A stretch of DNA of 64,000 nt. Origin: Pseudomonas sp. URMO17WK12:I11 (lineage in GTDB: Bacteria > Pseudomonadota > Gammaproteobacteria > Pseudomonadales > Pseudomonadaceae). The stretch is taken from NCBI RefSeq assembly GCF_007677725.1, contig NZ_VEDF01000001.1, forward strand, positions 203,457 to 267,456, read 5' to 3'. Below, piece after piece: positions 1 through 9,398 of the stretch. The notes beneath the pieces are model-generated. The model did no database searches and was not told the DNA's origin. It saw only the letters and a program-made list of their open reading frames with translations. The translations under genes were made by a program, and so were the position numbers. Each line of letters opens with the position of its first letter. Position 1 is the first letter of the stretch.

Positions 1-103
1 GTGGGATTTGCGTGCGGACGCCTTGGTGCATGGCGCAATATTACGTCGTACCCACAAGGCAGTCGCGCGCGCCTGCCACAGGCGTTACTGGCCCGAAACA
101 AAC

Positions 104-145
104 GTAGGAGCGAGCAAAGCTCGCGATGCGCCGCGCGGGCGGCGC
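104..145. repeat. REP-like palindromic element
   Basis: Two adjacent inverted repeats are visible. GCGAGC (110-115) pairs with GCTCGC (119-124) around AAA, and GCGCCGC (128-134) pairs with GCGGCGC (139-145) around GCGG. The preceding GTAGGAGCGAGC is typical of Pseudomonas repetitive extragenic palindromes. The rest of 1-297 holds no convincing gene: open frames there lack ribosome binding sites and recognisable protein features. Confidence 0.55.
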
Positions 146-297
146 TCGATCTCGCAGGCGCCACAACCCTCAAGCCAAGAACCTTGCAGCCATAACTCAA
201 TCTCCCCCTTGCAATCCCCTGGTGGCACCCCAATAAAAGCTGTTAGATTTCAGTTGGTTGAAACACCGGCCCATTTGACTGGCAGAGGAAGCAGCCA

Positions 298-597
298 ATG
301 ATTGCAAAAGAATCCCGCCAGGCCCTGGCGCTGCAGCGCTTCGCCGAAGGCAATCCGCAGTTGCTCGAGGAAATCCGCGAGCTGGATGCGCGCGAACAGG
401 CCCAGCAAATCCACTGGGCGTTCGAAGACGCAGCTCAGGAGCAGGGTATCGAGCCCTGGGAACTGGCATTGCAACTGATCGCCGACAACCCCGAGCAATT
501 GCAGGCCATGCGCCTCGAGACGCATCGCGAAGTGGCCGAGGCGCTGGGGATGGAGTGGGGGGAATATTGCCAATTCAACGAGATTGACGCCCAGTAA
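298..597 (+). CDS. Small DUF6388-type protein, function unknown
   Basis: A 99-residue, acidic, helix-rich soluble protein with no signal peptide or membrane segment. The C-terminal half, with a WELALQL stretch and an LETHREVAEALGM stretch ending in a WGEYCQ motif, resembles the small Pseudomonas proteins annotated as DUF6388. The start ATG is preceded by AGGAA (286-290). The gene stands alone upstream of tig, and a hairpin (648-664) follows it. Nothing in the sequence indicates a biochemical activity. The family assignment is from memory of the motif pattern and the function is unknown. Confidence 0.65.
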   Translation: MIAKESRQALALQRFAEGNPQLLEEIRELDAREQAQQIHWAFEDAAQEQGIEPWELALQLIADNPEQLQAMRLETHREVAEALGMEWGEYCQFNEIDAQ

Positions 598-647
598 GGT
601 GTGGTCTTGCTCTTGGCAGTTGTTTGACAAGGTATATCGGTTGTCTG

Positions 648-664
648 CCACCCCTTTGGGGTGG
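648..664 (+). terminator. Hairpin downstream of the DUF6388-type gene
   Basis: CCACCCC (648-654) pairs with GGGGTGG (658-664) around TTT. No clean T run follows, so it may be a transcript 3' end or a processing structure rather than a strong intrinsic terminator. Confidence 0.4.
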
Positions 665-755
665 TGCGCAGCCTTTTATATAAAGTGGCCAGGCGCACCT
701 GTGTGCCGGCCTTGCTAGTTAATCGACCGGTGTGCTTGCCGTCGCCCCGGATGGG

Positions 756-784
756 GTGACTTCTGCAGCGTGACTCACTAGAAT
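756..784 (+). promoter_or_regulatory. Candidate sigma-70 promoter of tig
   Basis: GTGACT (756-761) and TAGAAT (779-784) are separated by 17 bp, giving 4/6 and 5/6 matches to the sigma-70 consensus. The start codon of tig lies about 60 bp further on. Confidence 0.4.
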
Positions 785-846
785 GTTCGCCCTTGATTCT
801 GGAGTCGGGCTATCGCCGGCTAACGTCTGTGCAACGAGGAATATCC

Positions 847-2160
847 ATGCAAGTTTCTGTTGAAAACACTTCCGCTCTCGAGCGCCGCATGACCATCGCC
901 GTTCCGGCCGAGCGCGTCGAGAACGAAGTCAACAAGCGTCTGCAACAGACTGCCAAGCGCGCCAAGGTCGCGGGCTTCCGTCCAGGCAAAGTGCCGATGA
1001 GCGTCATTCGTCAGCGTTTCGAAGCTGACGCCCGTCAAGAAGCCTTCGGTGATCTGGTCCAGGCATCCTTCTACGAAGCCATCGTCGAGCAGAAGCTGAA
1101 CCCTGCTGGCGCTCCAGCTGTTGAGCCCAAGTCCTTCGAAAAAGGCAAGGACCTGGAATTCGTCGCCATCTTCGAAGTGTTCCCAGAGTTCACCGTTGCC
1201 GGCTTCGACTCGATCAACGTCGAGCGCCTGAGCGCCGAAGTGGCCGACGCCGACCTGGACAAGATGCTTGAAGTGCTGCGCAAGCAGAACACCCGTTTCG
1301 AAGCGGTCGAGCGCGCTGCGCAGAACGATGACCAGGTCAACATCGACTTCGTCGGCAAGGTCGACGGTGAAGAGTTCGCCGGTGGTTCGGCCAAGGGCAC
1401 CCAGCTGGTACTGGGCTCCGGCCGCATGATTCCAGGCTTCGAAGACGGCCTGGTCGGCGCCAAGGCTGGCGAAGAGCGCGTGGTCAACGTGACCTTCCCT
1501 GAGGACTACCAGAACCTCGACCTGGCCGGCAAGGCCGCCGAGTTCACCATCACCGTCAACAGCGTTTCGGCGCCTGTGCTGCCTGAGCTGAACGAAGAGT
1601 TCTTCGCCCAGTTCGGTATCAAGGAATCGACCCTGGAAGGCTTCCGCACCGAAGTTCGCAAGAACATGGAGCGCGAACTGCGCCAGGCGATCAAGACCAA
1701 GGTCAAGAACCAGGTCATGGACGGTCTGCTGGCCGCCAACCCGATCGAAGTGCCGAAGGCCCTGCTGGAAAACGAAGTCAACCGTCTGCGCGTGCAGGCT
1801 GTTCAGCAGTTCGGTGGCAACATCAAGCCAGAGCAACTGCCAGCCGAGCTGTTCGAAGAGCAAGCCAAGCGTCGCGTGGTTCTGGGTCTGATCGTCGCCG
1901 AAGTGGTCAAGCAGCACGACCTGAAGCCGGACGAAGGCAAGGTCCGCGAAATGATCGAAGAAATGGCTTCGGCTTACCAAGAGCCTGAGCAGGTCATCTC
2001 CTGGTACTACAAGAACGACCAGCAACTGAACGAAGTCCGTTCGGTTGTGCTGGAAGAACAAGTTGTAGATACTGTCCTGCAGAAAGCGACTGTGACCGAC
2101 AAGTCGGTCTCGTACGAAGATGCCGTCAAACCAGCTGAGGCGCCTGCCGCTGCTGAGTAA
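847..2160 (+). CDS. tig: Trigger factor, ribosome-bound chaperone and peptidyl-prolyl isomerase
   Basis: A 437-residue protein of the usual trigger factor length. The N-terminal ribosome-binding domain carries the signature GFRPGKVP at residues 43-50. An FKBP-type isomerase domain lies at about 160-245 ([14 protein letters not shown]) and is followed by the helical C-terminal chaperone domain. It binds near the ribosomal exit tunnel and shields nascent chains. The ATG at 847 was chosen over an in-frame start 54 bp upstream because GAGGA (836-840) precedes it and the protein then begins MQVSVE, as in the family. It heads the conserved tig-clpP-clpX-lon order. Confidence 0.97.
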   Translation: MQVSVENTSALERRMTIAVPAERVENEVNKRLQQTAKRAKVAGFRPGKVPMSVIRQRFEADARQEAFGDLVQASFYEAIVEQKLNPAGAPAVEPKSFEKGKDLEFVAIFEVFPEFTVAGFDSINVERLSAEVADADLDKMLEVLRKQNTRFEAVERAAQNDDQVNIDFVGKVDGEEFAGGSAKGTQLVLGSGRMIPGFEDGLVGAKAGEERVVNVTFPEDYQNLDLAGKAAEFTITVNSVSAPVLPELNEEFFAQFGIKESTLEGFRTEVRKNMERELRQAIKTKVKNQVMDGLLAANPIEVPKALLENEVNRLRVQAVQQFGGNIKPEQLPAELFEEQAKRRVVLGLIVAEVVKQHDLKPDEGKVREMIEEMASAYQEPEQVISWYYKNDQQLNEVRSVVLEEQVVDTVLQKATVTDKSVSYEDAVKPAEAPAAAE

Positions 2161-2184
2161 CGGGCTTCTTTCGTAGGAAACCCC

Positions 2185-2210
2185 ACAAGCCAGCCTTCGC
2201 GCTGGCTTGT
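2185..2210 (+). terminator. Hairpin between tig and clpP
   Basis: ACAAGCCAGC (2185-2194) pairs perfectly with GCTGGCTTGT (2201-2210) around CTTCGC. No T run follows, so it may be a partial terminator or a stability element between tig and clpP. Confidence 0.5.
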
Positions 2211-2250
2211 GCGTATTCAAGCCATGACTATTTGGGAGTGAGCGCAGGAC

Positions 2251-2892
2251 ATGTCCCGCAATTCTTATATTCAGCAGAGCTCTGACATCCAGGCCGCAGG
2301 CGGCTTGGTCCCGATGGTTATCGAGCAGTCCGCCCGTGGCGAACGCGCCTATGACATCTACTCGCGCCTGTTGAAGGAGCGAGTGATCTTCCTGGTTGGC
2401 CCCGTAGAAGACTACATGGCCAACCTGGTGGTGGCGCAGATGCTGTTCCTTGAGGCGGAAAACCCGGACAAGGATATCCATCTGTACATCAACTCCCCGG
2501 GCGGTTCGGTGACCGCTGGCATGTCGATCTACGACACCATGCAGTTCATCAAGCCGGACGTCTCGACCATCTGCATCGGCCAAGCCTGCAGCATGGGCGC
2601 CTTCCTGCTGGCCGCAGGTGCCAAGGGCAAGCGTCACTGCCTGCCCAACTCGCGGGTGATGATTCACCAGCCACTGGGCGGTTTCCAGGGGCAGGCGACC
2701 GATATCGAGATTCACGCCCAGGAAATCCTCAGCATCAAGGCGCGCCTGAATGAGCTGCTGGCTTACCACACTGGCCAGGATCTCGAGACCATCAAGCGTG
2801 ATACCGAGCGTGACAATTTCATGAGCGCCTCGCGCGCGGCCGAGTACGGCCTGGTCGACTCGGTATACGACAAGCGGCAACTGGCCTCCTGA
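2251..2892 (+). CDS. clpP: ClpP, proteolytic subunit of ATP-dependent Clp protease
   Basis: A 213-residue serine protease. The catalytic triad is readable as Ser114 (ACSMGA), His139 (IHQPLGG) and Asp188, each three residues beyond the E. coli precursor positions. ClpP forms a double heptameric barrel fed by ClpX or ClpA. The N-terminal extension of roughly a dozen residues is expected to be removed autocatalytically, as in other ClpP proteins. The gene is followed by clpX 108 bp later, with an 11-bp perfect hairpin and a heat-shock-like promoter between them. Confidence 0.98.
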   Translation: MSRNSYIQQSSDIQAAGGLVPMVIEQSARGERAYDIYSRLLKERVIFLVGPVEDYMANLVVAQMLFLEAENPDKDIHLYINSPGGSVTAGMSIYDTMQFIKPDVSTICIGQACSMGAFLLAAGAKGKRHCLPNSRVMIHQPLGGFQGQATDIEIHAQEILSIKARLNELLAYHTGQDLETIKRDTERDNFMSASRAAEYGLVDSVYDKRQLAS

Positions 2893-2907
2893 ACCCAGGT
2901 GCCAGAG

Positions 2908-2934
2908 CAGGTAGGCGCGCTGAGCGCCTACCTG
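2908..2934 (+). terminator. Strong hairpin between clpP and clpX
   Basis: CAGGTAGGCGC (2908-2918) pairs perfectly with GCGCCTACCTG (2924-2934) around GCTGA. There is no T run. It could attenuate read-through or stabilise the 3' end of clpP mRNA ahead of the clpX promoter. Confidence 0.5.
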
Positions 2935-2938
2935 TGGA

Positions 2939-2967
2939 CTTGAAAAAGCCCGCAATTGCCTTCATCT
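2939..2967 (+). promoter_or_regulatory. Candidate sigma-32 (heat-shock) promoter of clpX
   Basis: CTTGAAA (2939-2945) matches the sigma-32 -35 element exactly. After 14 bp comes CTTCATCT (2960-2967), a partial match to CCCCATNT. The clpX start follows 33 bp later. Confidence 0.45.
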
Positions 2968-3000
2968 TGTGTTGCAAGCCTACCGGATTGGATCGATCGA

Positions 3001-4284
3001 ATGACTGACACCCGTAACGGCGAGGACAGCGGCAAATTGCTTTATTGCTCCTTCTGCGGCAAAAGCCAGCACGAAGTGCGCAAACTGATTGCCGGGCCCT
3101 CGGTATTTATCTGCGACGAGTGCGTCGACCTGTGCAACGACATCATCCGTGAGGAGGTGCAGGAAGCCCAGGCCGAGAGCAGCGCGCACAAATTGCCTTC
3201 GCCGAAAGAAATCAGCGGCATCCTGGACCAGTACGTCATCGGTCAGGAGCGCGCGAAGAAGGTGCTGTCGGTAGCGGTGTACAACCACTACAAGCGCCTC
3301 AATCAGCGTGACAAGAAGGGCGACGAAGTCGAACTCGGCAAGAGCAACATCCTGCTCATCGGGCCTACCGGCTCGGGCAAGACCCTGCTCGCCGAAACCC
3401 TTGCACGCCTGTTGAACGTACCGTTCACCATCGCCGACGCCACCACCCTGACCGAAGCCGGTTACGTGGGTGAGGACGTCGAGAACATCATTCAGAAGCT
3501 GCTGCAGAAGTGCGACTACGACGTGGAGAAGGCCCAGATGGGTATTGTCTACATCGATGAGATCGACAAGATCTCGCGCAAGTCGGACAACCCGTCCATC
3601 ACCCGTGACGTTTCGGGCGAGGGCGTGCAGCAGGCGCTGCTCAAGCTGATCGAAGGCACCGTCGCTTCGGTTCCGCCCCAGGGCGGTCGCAAGCACCCGC
3701 AACAGGAATTCCTGCAGGTCGACACCCGCAATATCCTGTTCATCTGCGGTGGCGCTTTCTCCGGCCTGGAAAAGGTCATCCAGAACCGCTCCACCAAAGG
3801 TGGCATCGGTTTTGGCGCCGAAGTACGCAGCAAGGAAGAAGGCAAGAAGGTTGGCGAATCGCTGCGCGAAGTCGAACCGGACGATTTGGTCAAGTTTGGC
3901 CTGATTCCGGAGTTCGTCGGCCGTTTGCCGGTCTTGGCGACACTCGACGAGCTGGATGAGGCTGCGCTGATGCAAATTCTCACCGAGCCGAAGAATGCCT
4001 TGACCAAGCAATACGCCAAGCTGTTCGAAATGGAAAGCGTGGACCTTGAGTTCCGCACCGACGCCCTCAAGGCTGTCGCGCGCAAGGCACTGGAGCGCAA
4101 GACCGGCGCCCGTGGCCTACGCTCGATCCTCGAAGGTGTGCTGCTCGACACCATGTACGAGATTCCTTCGCAGAAGGAGGTCAGCAAGGTGGTGATCGAC
4201 GAGAGCGTCATCGAGGGTACGTCCCAGCCGCTGATGATCTACGAAAACAGCGAACCGCAAGCCAAGGCTGCACCCGACGCCTGA
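3001..4284 (+). CDS. clpX: ClpX, AAA+ unfoldase of the ClpXP protease
   Basis: A 427-residue AAA+ ATPase. The N-terminal zinc-binding domain has Cys16, Cys19, Cys38 and Cys41. The Walker A motif GPTGSGKT is at residues 121-128 and the Walker B region reads VYIDEIDKI. The IGF loop that docks on ClpP is at residues 269-271. It recognises tagged substrates and threads them into ClpP. The ATG at 3001 gives the family start MTDTRNGED; an in-frame TTG at 2956 is too long. A C(TACG)G tetraloop terminator follows, so lon is probably transcribed separately. Confidence 0.98.
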   Translation: MTDTRNGEDSGKLLYCSFCGKSQHEVRKLIAGPSVFICDECVDLCNDIIREEVQEAQAESSAHKLPSPKEISGILDQYVIGQERAKKVLSVAVYNHYKRLNQRDKKGDEVELGKSNILLIGPTGSGKTLLAETLARLLNVPFTIADATTLTEAGYVGEDVENIIQKLLQKCDYDVEKAQMGIVYIDEIDKISRKSDNPSITRDVSGEGVQQALLKLIEGTVASVPPQGGRKHPQQEFLQVDTRNILFICGGAFSGLEKVIQNRSTKGGIGFGAEVRSKEEGKKVGESLREVEPDDLVKFGLIPEFVGRLPVLATLDELDEAALMQILTEPKNALTKQYAKLFEMESVDLEFRTDALKAVARKALERKTGARGLRSILEGVLLDTMYEIPSQKEVSKVVIDESVIEGTSQPLMIYENSEPQAKAAPDA

Positions 4285-4319
4285 TCTTCAGGTACCTGCC
4301 GGGTAGTGGCAGCACGCTG

Positions 4320-4349
4320 AAAGGGGCCTACGGGCCCCTTTCTGCTTTT
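4320..4349 (+). terminator. Intrinsic terminator of clpX
   Basis: AAAGGGGCC (4320-4328) pairs with GGCCCCTTT (4333-4341) around TACG, a stable UNCG-type tetraloop. A T-rich stretch follows. Confidence 0.85.
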
Positions 4350-4361
4350 CCTGTACAAGCG

Positions 4362-4390
4362 CTTGTAATTTCCCAGGCGTGCCCCCACAT
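4362..4390 (+). promoter_or_regulatory. Candidate sigma-32 promoter of lon
   Basis: CTTGTAA (4362-4368) is followed after 13 bp by CCCCCACAT (4382-4390), close to the heat-shock consensus CTTGAAA and CCCCATNT. It is about 60 bp upstream of the lon start. Confidence 0.5.
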
Positions 4391-4449
4391 TAGGTCCAAG
4401 CATCATTTCCACCGGTTTCCGGCCATAGGGCCGTTGTAGAGGCGAAATC

Positions 4450-6846
4450 ATGAAGACCACCCTCGACTTGCCTCTTTTGCCATTGCGCGATGTCGTCGTT
4501 TATCCGCACATGGTTATCCCACTGTTCGTGGGGCGTGAGAAGTCTATCGAAGCCCTCGAGGCCGCGATGACGGGCGAAAAGCAGATCCTGCTGCTGGCCC
4601 AGAAGAATCCAGCCGATGACGATCCAGGCGAAGACGCGCTGTATCGGGTCGGTACCGTGGCCACCGTGCTGCAACTGCTGAAACTGCCCGACGGCACCGT
4701 CAAGGTGCTGGTCGAGGGCGAACAGCGGGGCGCTGTGGAGCGCTTCAACGAGGTCGATGGGCATATCCGTGCCGAAGTCTCCCTGATCGACGAAACCGAC
4801 GCCGCCGAGCGCGAGTCGGAGGTCTTCGTGCGCACCCTGCTGTCGCAGTTCGAGCAGTATGTGCAACTGGGCAAGAAAGTCCCGGCCGAAGTCCTGTCCT
4901 CGCTCAACAGCATCGAAGAACCTGGCCGCCTGGTCGACACCATGGCTGCACACATGGCGCTGAAGATCGAGCAGAAGCAGGAGATCCTCGAGATCGTCGA
5001 CCTGCCGACCCGTGTCGAGCACGTGCTGGCGTTGCTGGACGCGGAGATCGACTTGCTGCAGGTTGAAAAACGCATTCGCGGTCGCGTCAAGAAACAGATG
5101 GAGCGCAGCCAGCGCGAGTACTACCTGAATGAGCAAATGAAAGCCATTCAGAAAGAACTCGGTGACGGCGACGAAGGCCACAATGAAGCGGAAGAGCTGA
5201 AAAAGCGCATTGAAGCTGCTGGTCTGCCCAAAGACGCCTTGGCCAAGGCCCAGGCCGAGCTGAACAAGCTCAAGCAGATGTCGCCGATGTCCGCCGAGGC
5301 TACCGTGGTGCGCTCGTACCTGGACTGGCTGGTGCAGGTGCCGTGGAAAGCCCAGAGCAAAGTGCGCCTGGACCTGACCAAGGCCGAAGAGATCCTCGAC
5401 GCTGACCACTATGGCCTGGAAGAGGTCAAGGAGCGCATTCTCGAGTACCTCGCGGTGCAGAAGCGGGTCAAGAAGATTCGCGGCCCGGTGCTGTGTCTGG
5501 TCGGCCCGCCTGGCGTCGGTAAGACTTCGCTGGCCGAGTCGATTGCCGCTGCCACCAACCGCAAGTTCGTGCGCATGGCCCTTGGCGGTGTGCGCGACGA
5601 GGCCGAAATCCGTGGTCACCGGCGCACCTACATCGGCTCGATGCCAGGCCGCCTGATCCAGAAAATGACCAAGGTTGGCGTGCGCAACCCGCTGTTCCTG
5701 CTCGATGAGATCGACAAGATGGGCAGTGACATGCGTGGCGATCCGGCCTCGGCGCTGCTCGAAGTTCTTGACCCTGAGCAGAACCACAATTTCAACGACC
5801 ACTACCTTGAAGTCGACTATGACCTCTCGGACGTGATGTTCCTGTGCACCTCGAACTCGATGAACATCCCGCCGGCGCTACTCGACCGGATGGAAATCAT
5901 CCGCCTGCCGGGCTATACCGAAGACGAGAAGATCAATATCGCGGTCAAGTACCTGACGCCCAAGCAGGTCAAGGCCAACGGCTTGAAGAAAGAAGAGCTC
6001 GAGATCGACGTCTCGGCGATTCGCGACATCATCCGGTACTACACCCGCGAAGCCGGTGTGCGCGGCCTCGAGCGCCAGATCGCCAAGGTCTGCCGCAAGG
6101 TGGTCAAGGAGCACACCGGGCAAAAACAGGTCAAGGTCAAGGTTACCGGCGATCAGCTCGAGCACCTGCTCGGGGTGCGCAAGTTCCGCTACGGCTTGGC
6201 TGAGCAGCAGGACCAGATCGGTCAGGTCACGGGGCTGGCCTGGACCCAGGTGGGTGGCGAGTTGCTGACCATCGAGTCGGTGGTGATCCCTGGCAAGGGG
6301 CAACTGATCAAGACCGGCTCGCTCGGCGATGTCATGGTTGAGTCGATCACCGCCGCGCAGACCGTGGTTCGCAGCCGTGCCCGCAGCTTGGGTATCGCCG
6401 CTGATTTCCACGAAAAACACGACGTGCACATCCACATGCCCGAGGGTGCCACGCCCAAGGACGGTCCAAGTGCCGGTATCGGCATGTGCACCGCCCTGGT
6501 GTCGGCACTGACGCAGATTCCGGTACGTGCGGACGTCGCCATGACCGGTGAGATCACCCTGCGTGGCCAGGTTCTGGCCATTGGCGGTTTGAAAGAAAAG
6601 CTGCTGGCGGCGCACCGGGGTGGCATCAAGACCGTGATCATTCCGGAAGAGAATGTTCGCGATTTGAAGGAAATTCCAGAAAACATCAAACAGGATCTGC
6701 AGATCAAACCGGTCAAATGGATTGACGAAGTCCTGCAAATTGCGCTGCAATACGCCCCGGAGCCCTTGCCAGATGTGGCTCCGGAGATTGTCGCGAAAGA
6801 AGACAAGCGCGACGGCGATGCCAAGGAAAGAATCAGCACGCATTAG
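4450..6846 (+). CDS. lon: Lon, ATP-dependent LonA-type protease
   Basis: A 798-residue LonA protease. The N-terminal LAN substrate-binding domain begins [14 protein letters not shown] coiled-coil region near 180-260 precedes the AAA+ module with Walker A GPPGVGKT at 352-359. The C-terminal peptidase domain has Ser674 (GPSAGIG) and a lysine in [10 protein letters not shown] that complete the Ser-Lys dyad. Lon degrades misfolded and regulatory proteins in the cytoplasm. It lies downstream of a terminator and a heat-shock-like promoter, so stress induction is likely. The length and motif spacing are within five residues of E. coli Lon. Confidence 0.98.
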   Translation: MKTTLDLPLLPLRDVVVYPHMVIPLFVGREKSIEALEAAMTGEKQILLLAQKNPADDDPGEDALYRVGTVATVLQLLKLPDGTVKVLVEGEQRGAVERFNEVDGHIRAEVSLIDETDAAERESEVFVRTLLSQFEQYVQLGKKVPAEVLSSLNSIEEPGRLVDTMAAHMALKIEQKQEILEIVDLPTRVEHVLALLDAEIDLLQVEKRIRGRVKKQMERSQREYYLNEQMKAIQKELGDGDEGHNEAEELKKRIEAAGLPKDALAKAQAELNKLKQMSPMSAEATVVRSYLDWLVQVPWKAQSKVRLDLTKAEEILDADHYGLEEVKERILEYLAVQKRVKKIRGPVLCLVGPPGVGKTSLAESIAAATNRKFVRMALGGVRDEAEIRGHRRTYIGSMPGRLIQKMTKVGVRNPLFLLDEIDKMGSDMRGDPASALLEVLDPEQNHNFNDHYLEVDYDLSDVMFLCTSNSMNIPPALLDRMEIIRLPGYTEDEKINIAVKYLTPKQVKANGLKKEELEIDVSAIRDIIRYYTREAGVRGLERQIAKVCRKVVKEHTGQKQVKVKVTGDQLEHLLGVRKFRYGLAEQQDQIGQVTGLAWTQVGGELLTIESVVIPGKGQLIKTGSLGDVMVESITAAQTVVRSRARSLGIAADFHEKHDVHIHMPEGATPKDGPSAGIGMCTALVSALTQIPVRADVAMTGEITLRGQVLAIGGLKEKLLAAHRGGIKTVIIPEENVRDLKEIPENIKQDLQIKPVKWIDEVLQIALQYAPEPLPDVAPEIVAKEDKRDGDAKERISTH

Positions 6847-6870
6847 TAGTTTTTGCTTGGGTGGCATTCC

Positions 6871-6900
6871 TTGACAGTTTTTTCGGGGCCTTGCTATAAA
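6871..6900 (+). promoter_or_regulatory. Sigma-70 promoter of hupB
   Basis: A perfect TTGACA (6871-6876) and TATAAA (6895-6900) are separated by 18 bp. The start codon lies 97 bp downstream, leaving a leader of roughly 90 bases. This is among the best sigma-70 matches in the window, as expected for an abundant nucleoid protein. Confidence 0.75.
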
Positions 6901-6997
6901 GCGGCACGCTATTGTCAAGCTGTCACCCAGCGCAGGTTTCATACGCCTTCATTACATACTTAGAAACATACTCAATTGAGACATAAGGGGACTTCGA

Positions 6998-7270
6998 GTG
7001 AACAAGTCGGAACTGATTGACGCTATCGCTGTATCGGCAGATATTTCCAAAGCGGCCGCCGGCAAGGCGCTGGACGCTGTGATCGAGTCCGTGACCGGCG
7101 CCCTGAAACAAGGTGACGATGTCGTTCTGGTTGGCTTCGGTACTTTCACTGTCAAGGATCGTGCCGAGCGCACCGGTCGTAACCCGCAGACCGGCAAGGC
7201 GATCAAGATCGCTGCTGCCAAGGTTCCGGGCTTCAAGGCAGGCAAAGGCCTGAAAGACGCCGTCAACTAA
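6998..7270 (+). CDS. hupB: HU-beta type DNA-binding protein
   Basis: A 90-residue nucleoid protein of exact HU length beginning [11 protein letters not shown]. The conserved core GFGTF and the DNA-binding arm [10 protein letters not shown] are present. HU dimers bend and compact DNA without strong sequence specificity. The start is GTG at 6998, preceded by AGGGGA. It has its own near-consensus promoter and a 12-bp intrinsic terminator, so it is monocistronic. Its place directly after lon is conserved in gammaproteobacteria and favours HU-beta over HU-alpha. Confidence 0.97.
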   Translation: MNKSELIDAIAVSADISKAAAGKALDAVIESVTGALKQGDDVVLVGFGTFTVKDRAERTGRNPQTGKAIKIAAAKVPGFKAGKGLKDAVN

Positions 7271-7359
7271 GTCGTCGCTTTCAGCCGAACCAGGCCCGAC
7301 CCTGGTTCGAGCACGCTGATGGCGGGGCGCAAACGTTCCCGCCTGACACGTTTGCTAAG

Positions 7360-7390
7360 AAAAGGCGCATCCTCGGATGCGCCTTTCTTT
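7360..7390 (+). terminator. Intrinsic terminator of hupB
   Basis: AAAGGCGCATCC (7360-7371) pairs with GGATGCGCCTTT (7374-7385), and CTTTT follows. Confidence 0.88.
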
Positions 7391-7454
7391 TATCAGGATT
7401 TTACCCACGCTCCGCGGTTGTCGACGCAGTGGAACAGCCGTTTCTGGGGGACGC

Positions 7455-9326
7455 ATGCTGCAAAATATCAGGGACAATTCACAGGGTTGGATTGCCAAGA
7501 CCATCATCGGCCTCATCGTCGTGTTGATGGCATTGACCGGTTTCGAAGCGATTTTCCAGGCCGCCACCCATAGCCAGGATGCCGCCAAGGTGAACGGCCA
7601 GACCATCAGTCAGAACGAGCTGAGCCAGGCCACCGACATGCAGCGCCGCCAGCTGATGCAACAGTTGGGCAAGGATTTCGATCCTGCGCTGCTCGATGAC
7701 AAGCTGCTGCGCGATGCTGCGCTCAAGGGCTTGATCGATCGCAAACTGCTCTTGCAGGGTGCTGAAGACGCCAAGTTCGCCTTCTCCGAGGCAGCGTTGG
7801 ATCAGGTGATCTTGCAGACGCCCGAGTTTCAGGTCGACGGCAAATTCAGTGCCGACCGTTTCGACCAGGTCATTCGCCAAATGGGCTACGGGCGCATGCA
7901 GTTCCGCGAGATGCTCGCCGAGGAAATGCTGATCGGCCAGTTGCGTACCGGCATCGCCGGCAGCAGCTTTGTCACCGACCAGCAGGTCGATGCCTTCGCG
8001 CGCCTGGAAAACCAGACGCGTGACTTCGCGGCTTTGACCTTCAAGGCCAACCCGGCTGCGGTGACGGTCAGCGAGGACGAAGTCAAGGCCCATTATGAGC
8101 AGCACGCCAAGGAGTTCATGACGCCGGATCAGGTGGTCATCGACTATGTCGAGCTGAAGAAATCGGCGTTCTTCGACCAGGTCAAGGTCACCGACGAGGA
8201 GCTCAAGGCGCAGTACGAAAAAGAGATCGCCAACCTGGCCGAGCAACGCCGCGCGGCGCACATCCTGATCGAGGTCAACGACAAGGTCACCGATGCCCAG
8301 GCCAAGGCCCGTGCAGAAGAGATCGAGCAGCGCCTGGCCAAGGGTGAAGACTTCGCCAAGCTGGCCAAGGAATTCTCCCAGGACCCGGGCTCTGCCAGCA
8401 ATGGCGGCGATCTCGGTTTCGCAGGCCCGGGTGTGTACGATCCAGACTTCGAAGAGGCGCTGTACAAACTCGCCGATGGCCAAGTGTCGGCCCCGGTGCG
8501 TACACAGTTCGGCTACCATGTGATCAAGCTGCTGGGCAAGCAGGCGCCGGAAGTTCCGAGCTTCGCAAGCCTCAAAGACAAGCTGCTGCGCGACCTCAAG
8601 ACGCCACTGGTCGAGCAGCGTTACGTCGATGCCAGCAAGCAGTTGCAGGATGCCGCTTATGAGGCTTCCGACCTCGGCCAGCCCGCTCAGGACCTGAACC
8701 TCAAGGTGCAGACTTCGGCGCCGTTTGGCCGCGAAGGCGGCGAGGGCATCACCGCCAACCGCGGGGTGGTGCAGGCTGCGTTCTCCGAAGAAGTGCTGGA
8801 TGAGGGGGCCAACAGCACCGCCATCGAGCTGGACCCTGAGACCACCGTGGTGCTGCGCGTCAAAGAGCACCGCAAGCCGACTCAGCTGCCGCTGGAGGCC
8901 GTTGCCGGCAATATCCACGACCAGCTGGCCAAGGACAAGGCAACTGCCGAACTCAAGGCCAAGGCAGACAAGTTGATTGCCGGTCTGCGTGATGGCTCGA
9001 TCGCTGCGGCTGGTGCACACGACGGCCAGCAGTGGAAATCGTACGAGGCCGTCGCCCGTGGCCAGGACGGCATCGACCCGGCTGAGCTGCAAGCGCTGTT
9101 CCGCCTGGCCAAGCCGCAAGGCAAGGACAAGCCAGAATACGGCAGCGTGGTTCTGGCCGATGGCAGCCTGGTCGTGCTGCAGCTCAAGGGCGTCAACGAT
9201 GGGGCTGCCGCCAGCGACGAAGAGAAGCAGCAGATTCGCCGCTACCTCGCTTCGCGCATTGGCCAGCAGGACTTCGCTGCGTACCGCAAGCAACTGGAAG
9301 GGGCTGCAGACATCACTCGCTACTGA
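7455..9326 (+). CDS. ppiD: PpiD, membrane-anchored periplasmic folding chaperone (parvulin type)
   Basis: A 623-residue protein with one N-terminal membrane anchor at about residues 12-34. A SurA-like chaperone region follows, and a parvulin (PPIC) domain starts near residue 265 (RRAAHILIEV) and runs to about 360 (FGYHVIKLL). PpiD sits at the Sec translocon and helps new outer-membrane and periplasmic proteins fold. The ATG at 7455 gives the usual start MLQNIRDNSQGW; an in-frame upstream start would add 26 residues overlapping the hupB terminator. The 3' end carries an 11-bp terminator shared with the convergent patatin gene. Confidence 0.95.
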   Translation: MLQNIRDNSQGWIAKTIIGLIVVLMALTGFEAIFQAATHSQDAAKVNGQTISQNELSQATDMQRRQLMQQLGKDFDPALLDDKLLRDAALKGLIDRKLLLQGAEDAKFAFSEAALDQVILQTPEFQVDGKFSADRFDQVIRQMGYGRMQFREMLAEEMLIGQLRTGIAGSSFVTDQQVDAFARLENQTRDFAALTFKANPAAVTVSEDEVKAHYEQHAKEFMTPDQVVIDYVELKKSAFFDQVKVTDEELKAQYEKEIANLAEQRRAAHILIEVNDKVTDAQAKARAEEIEQRLAKGEDFAKLAKEFSQDPGSASNGGDLGFAGPGVYDPDFEEALYKLADGQVSAPVRTQFGYHVIKLLGKQAPEVPSFASLKDKLLRDLKTPLVEQRYVDASKQLQDAAYEASDLGQPAQDLNLKVQTSAPFGREGGEGITANRGVVQAAFSEEVLDEGANSTAIELDPETTVVLRVKEHRKPTQLPLEAVAGNIHDQLAKDKATAELKAKADKLIAGLRDGSIAAAGAHDGQQWKSYEAVARGQDGIDPAELQALFRLAKPQGKDKPEYGSVVLADGSLVVLQLKGVNDGAAASDEEKQQIRRYLASRIGQQDFAAYRKQLEGAADITRY

Positions 9327-9343
9327 GTGCTGCATGCCCCCGC

Positions 9344-9374
9344 AAACAGGCCGCGCTATGCGGCCTGTTTCATT
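9344..9374. terminator. Terminator between convergent ppiD and patatin gene
   Basis: AAACAGGCCGC (9344-9354) pairs with GCGGCCTGTTT (9360-9370) around GCTAT. The A/T-rich ends on both sides would let it work in both directions. Confidence 0.8.
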
Positions 9375-9398
9375 TCCGAAATCCGTTGACCTGCAGCC

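Noticed and set aside
1..301. Short open frames at the left edge.
   Set aside because: They have arginine-rich, low-complexity translations, no ribosome binding site, and cross the REP-like palindrome.
820..2955. Long minus-strand open frame opposite tig and clpP.
   Set aside because: It is antisense to two highly conserved genes and has no domain or start signal of its own.
4390..5802. Minus-strand open frame opposite lon.
   Set aside because: Same reason: a shadow of GC-rich coding sequence with no motif.
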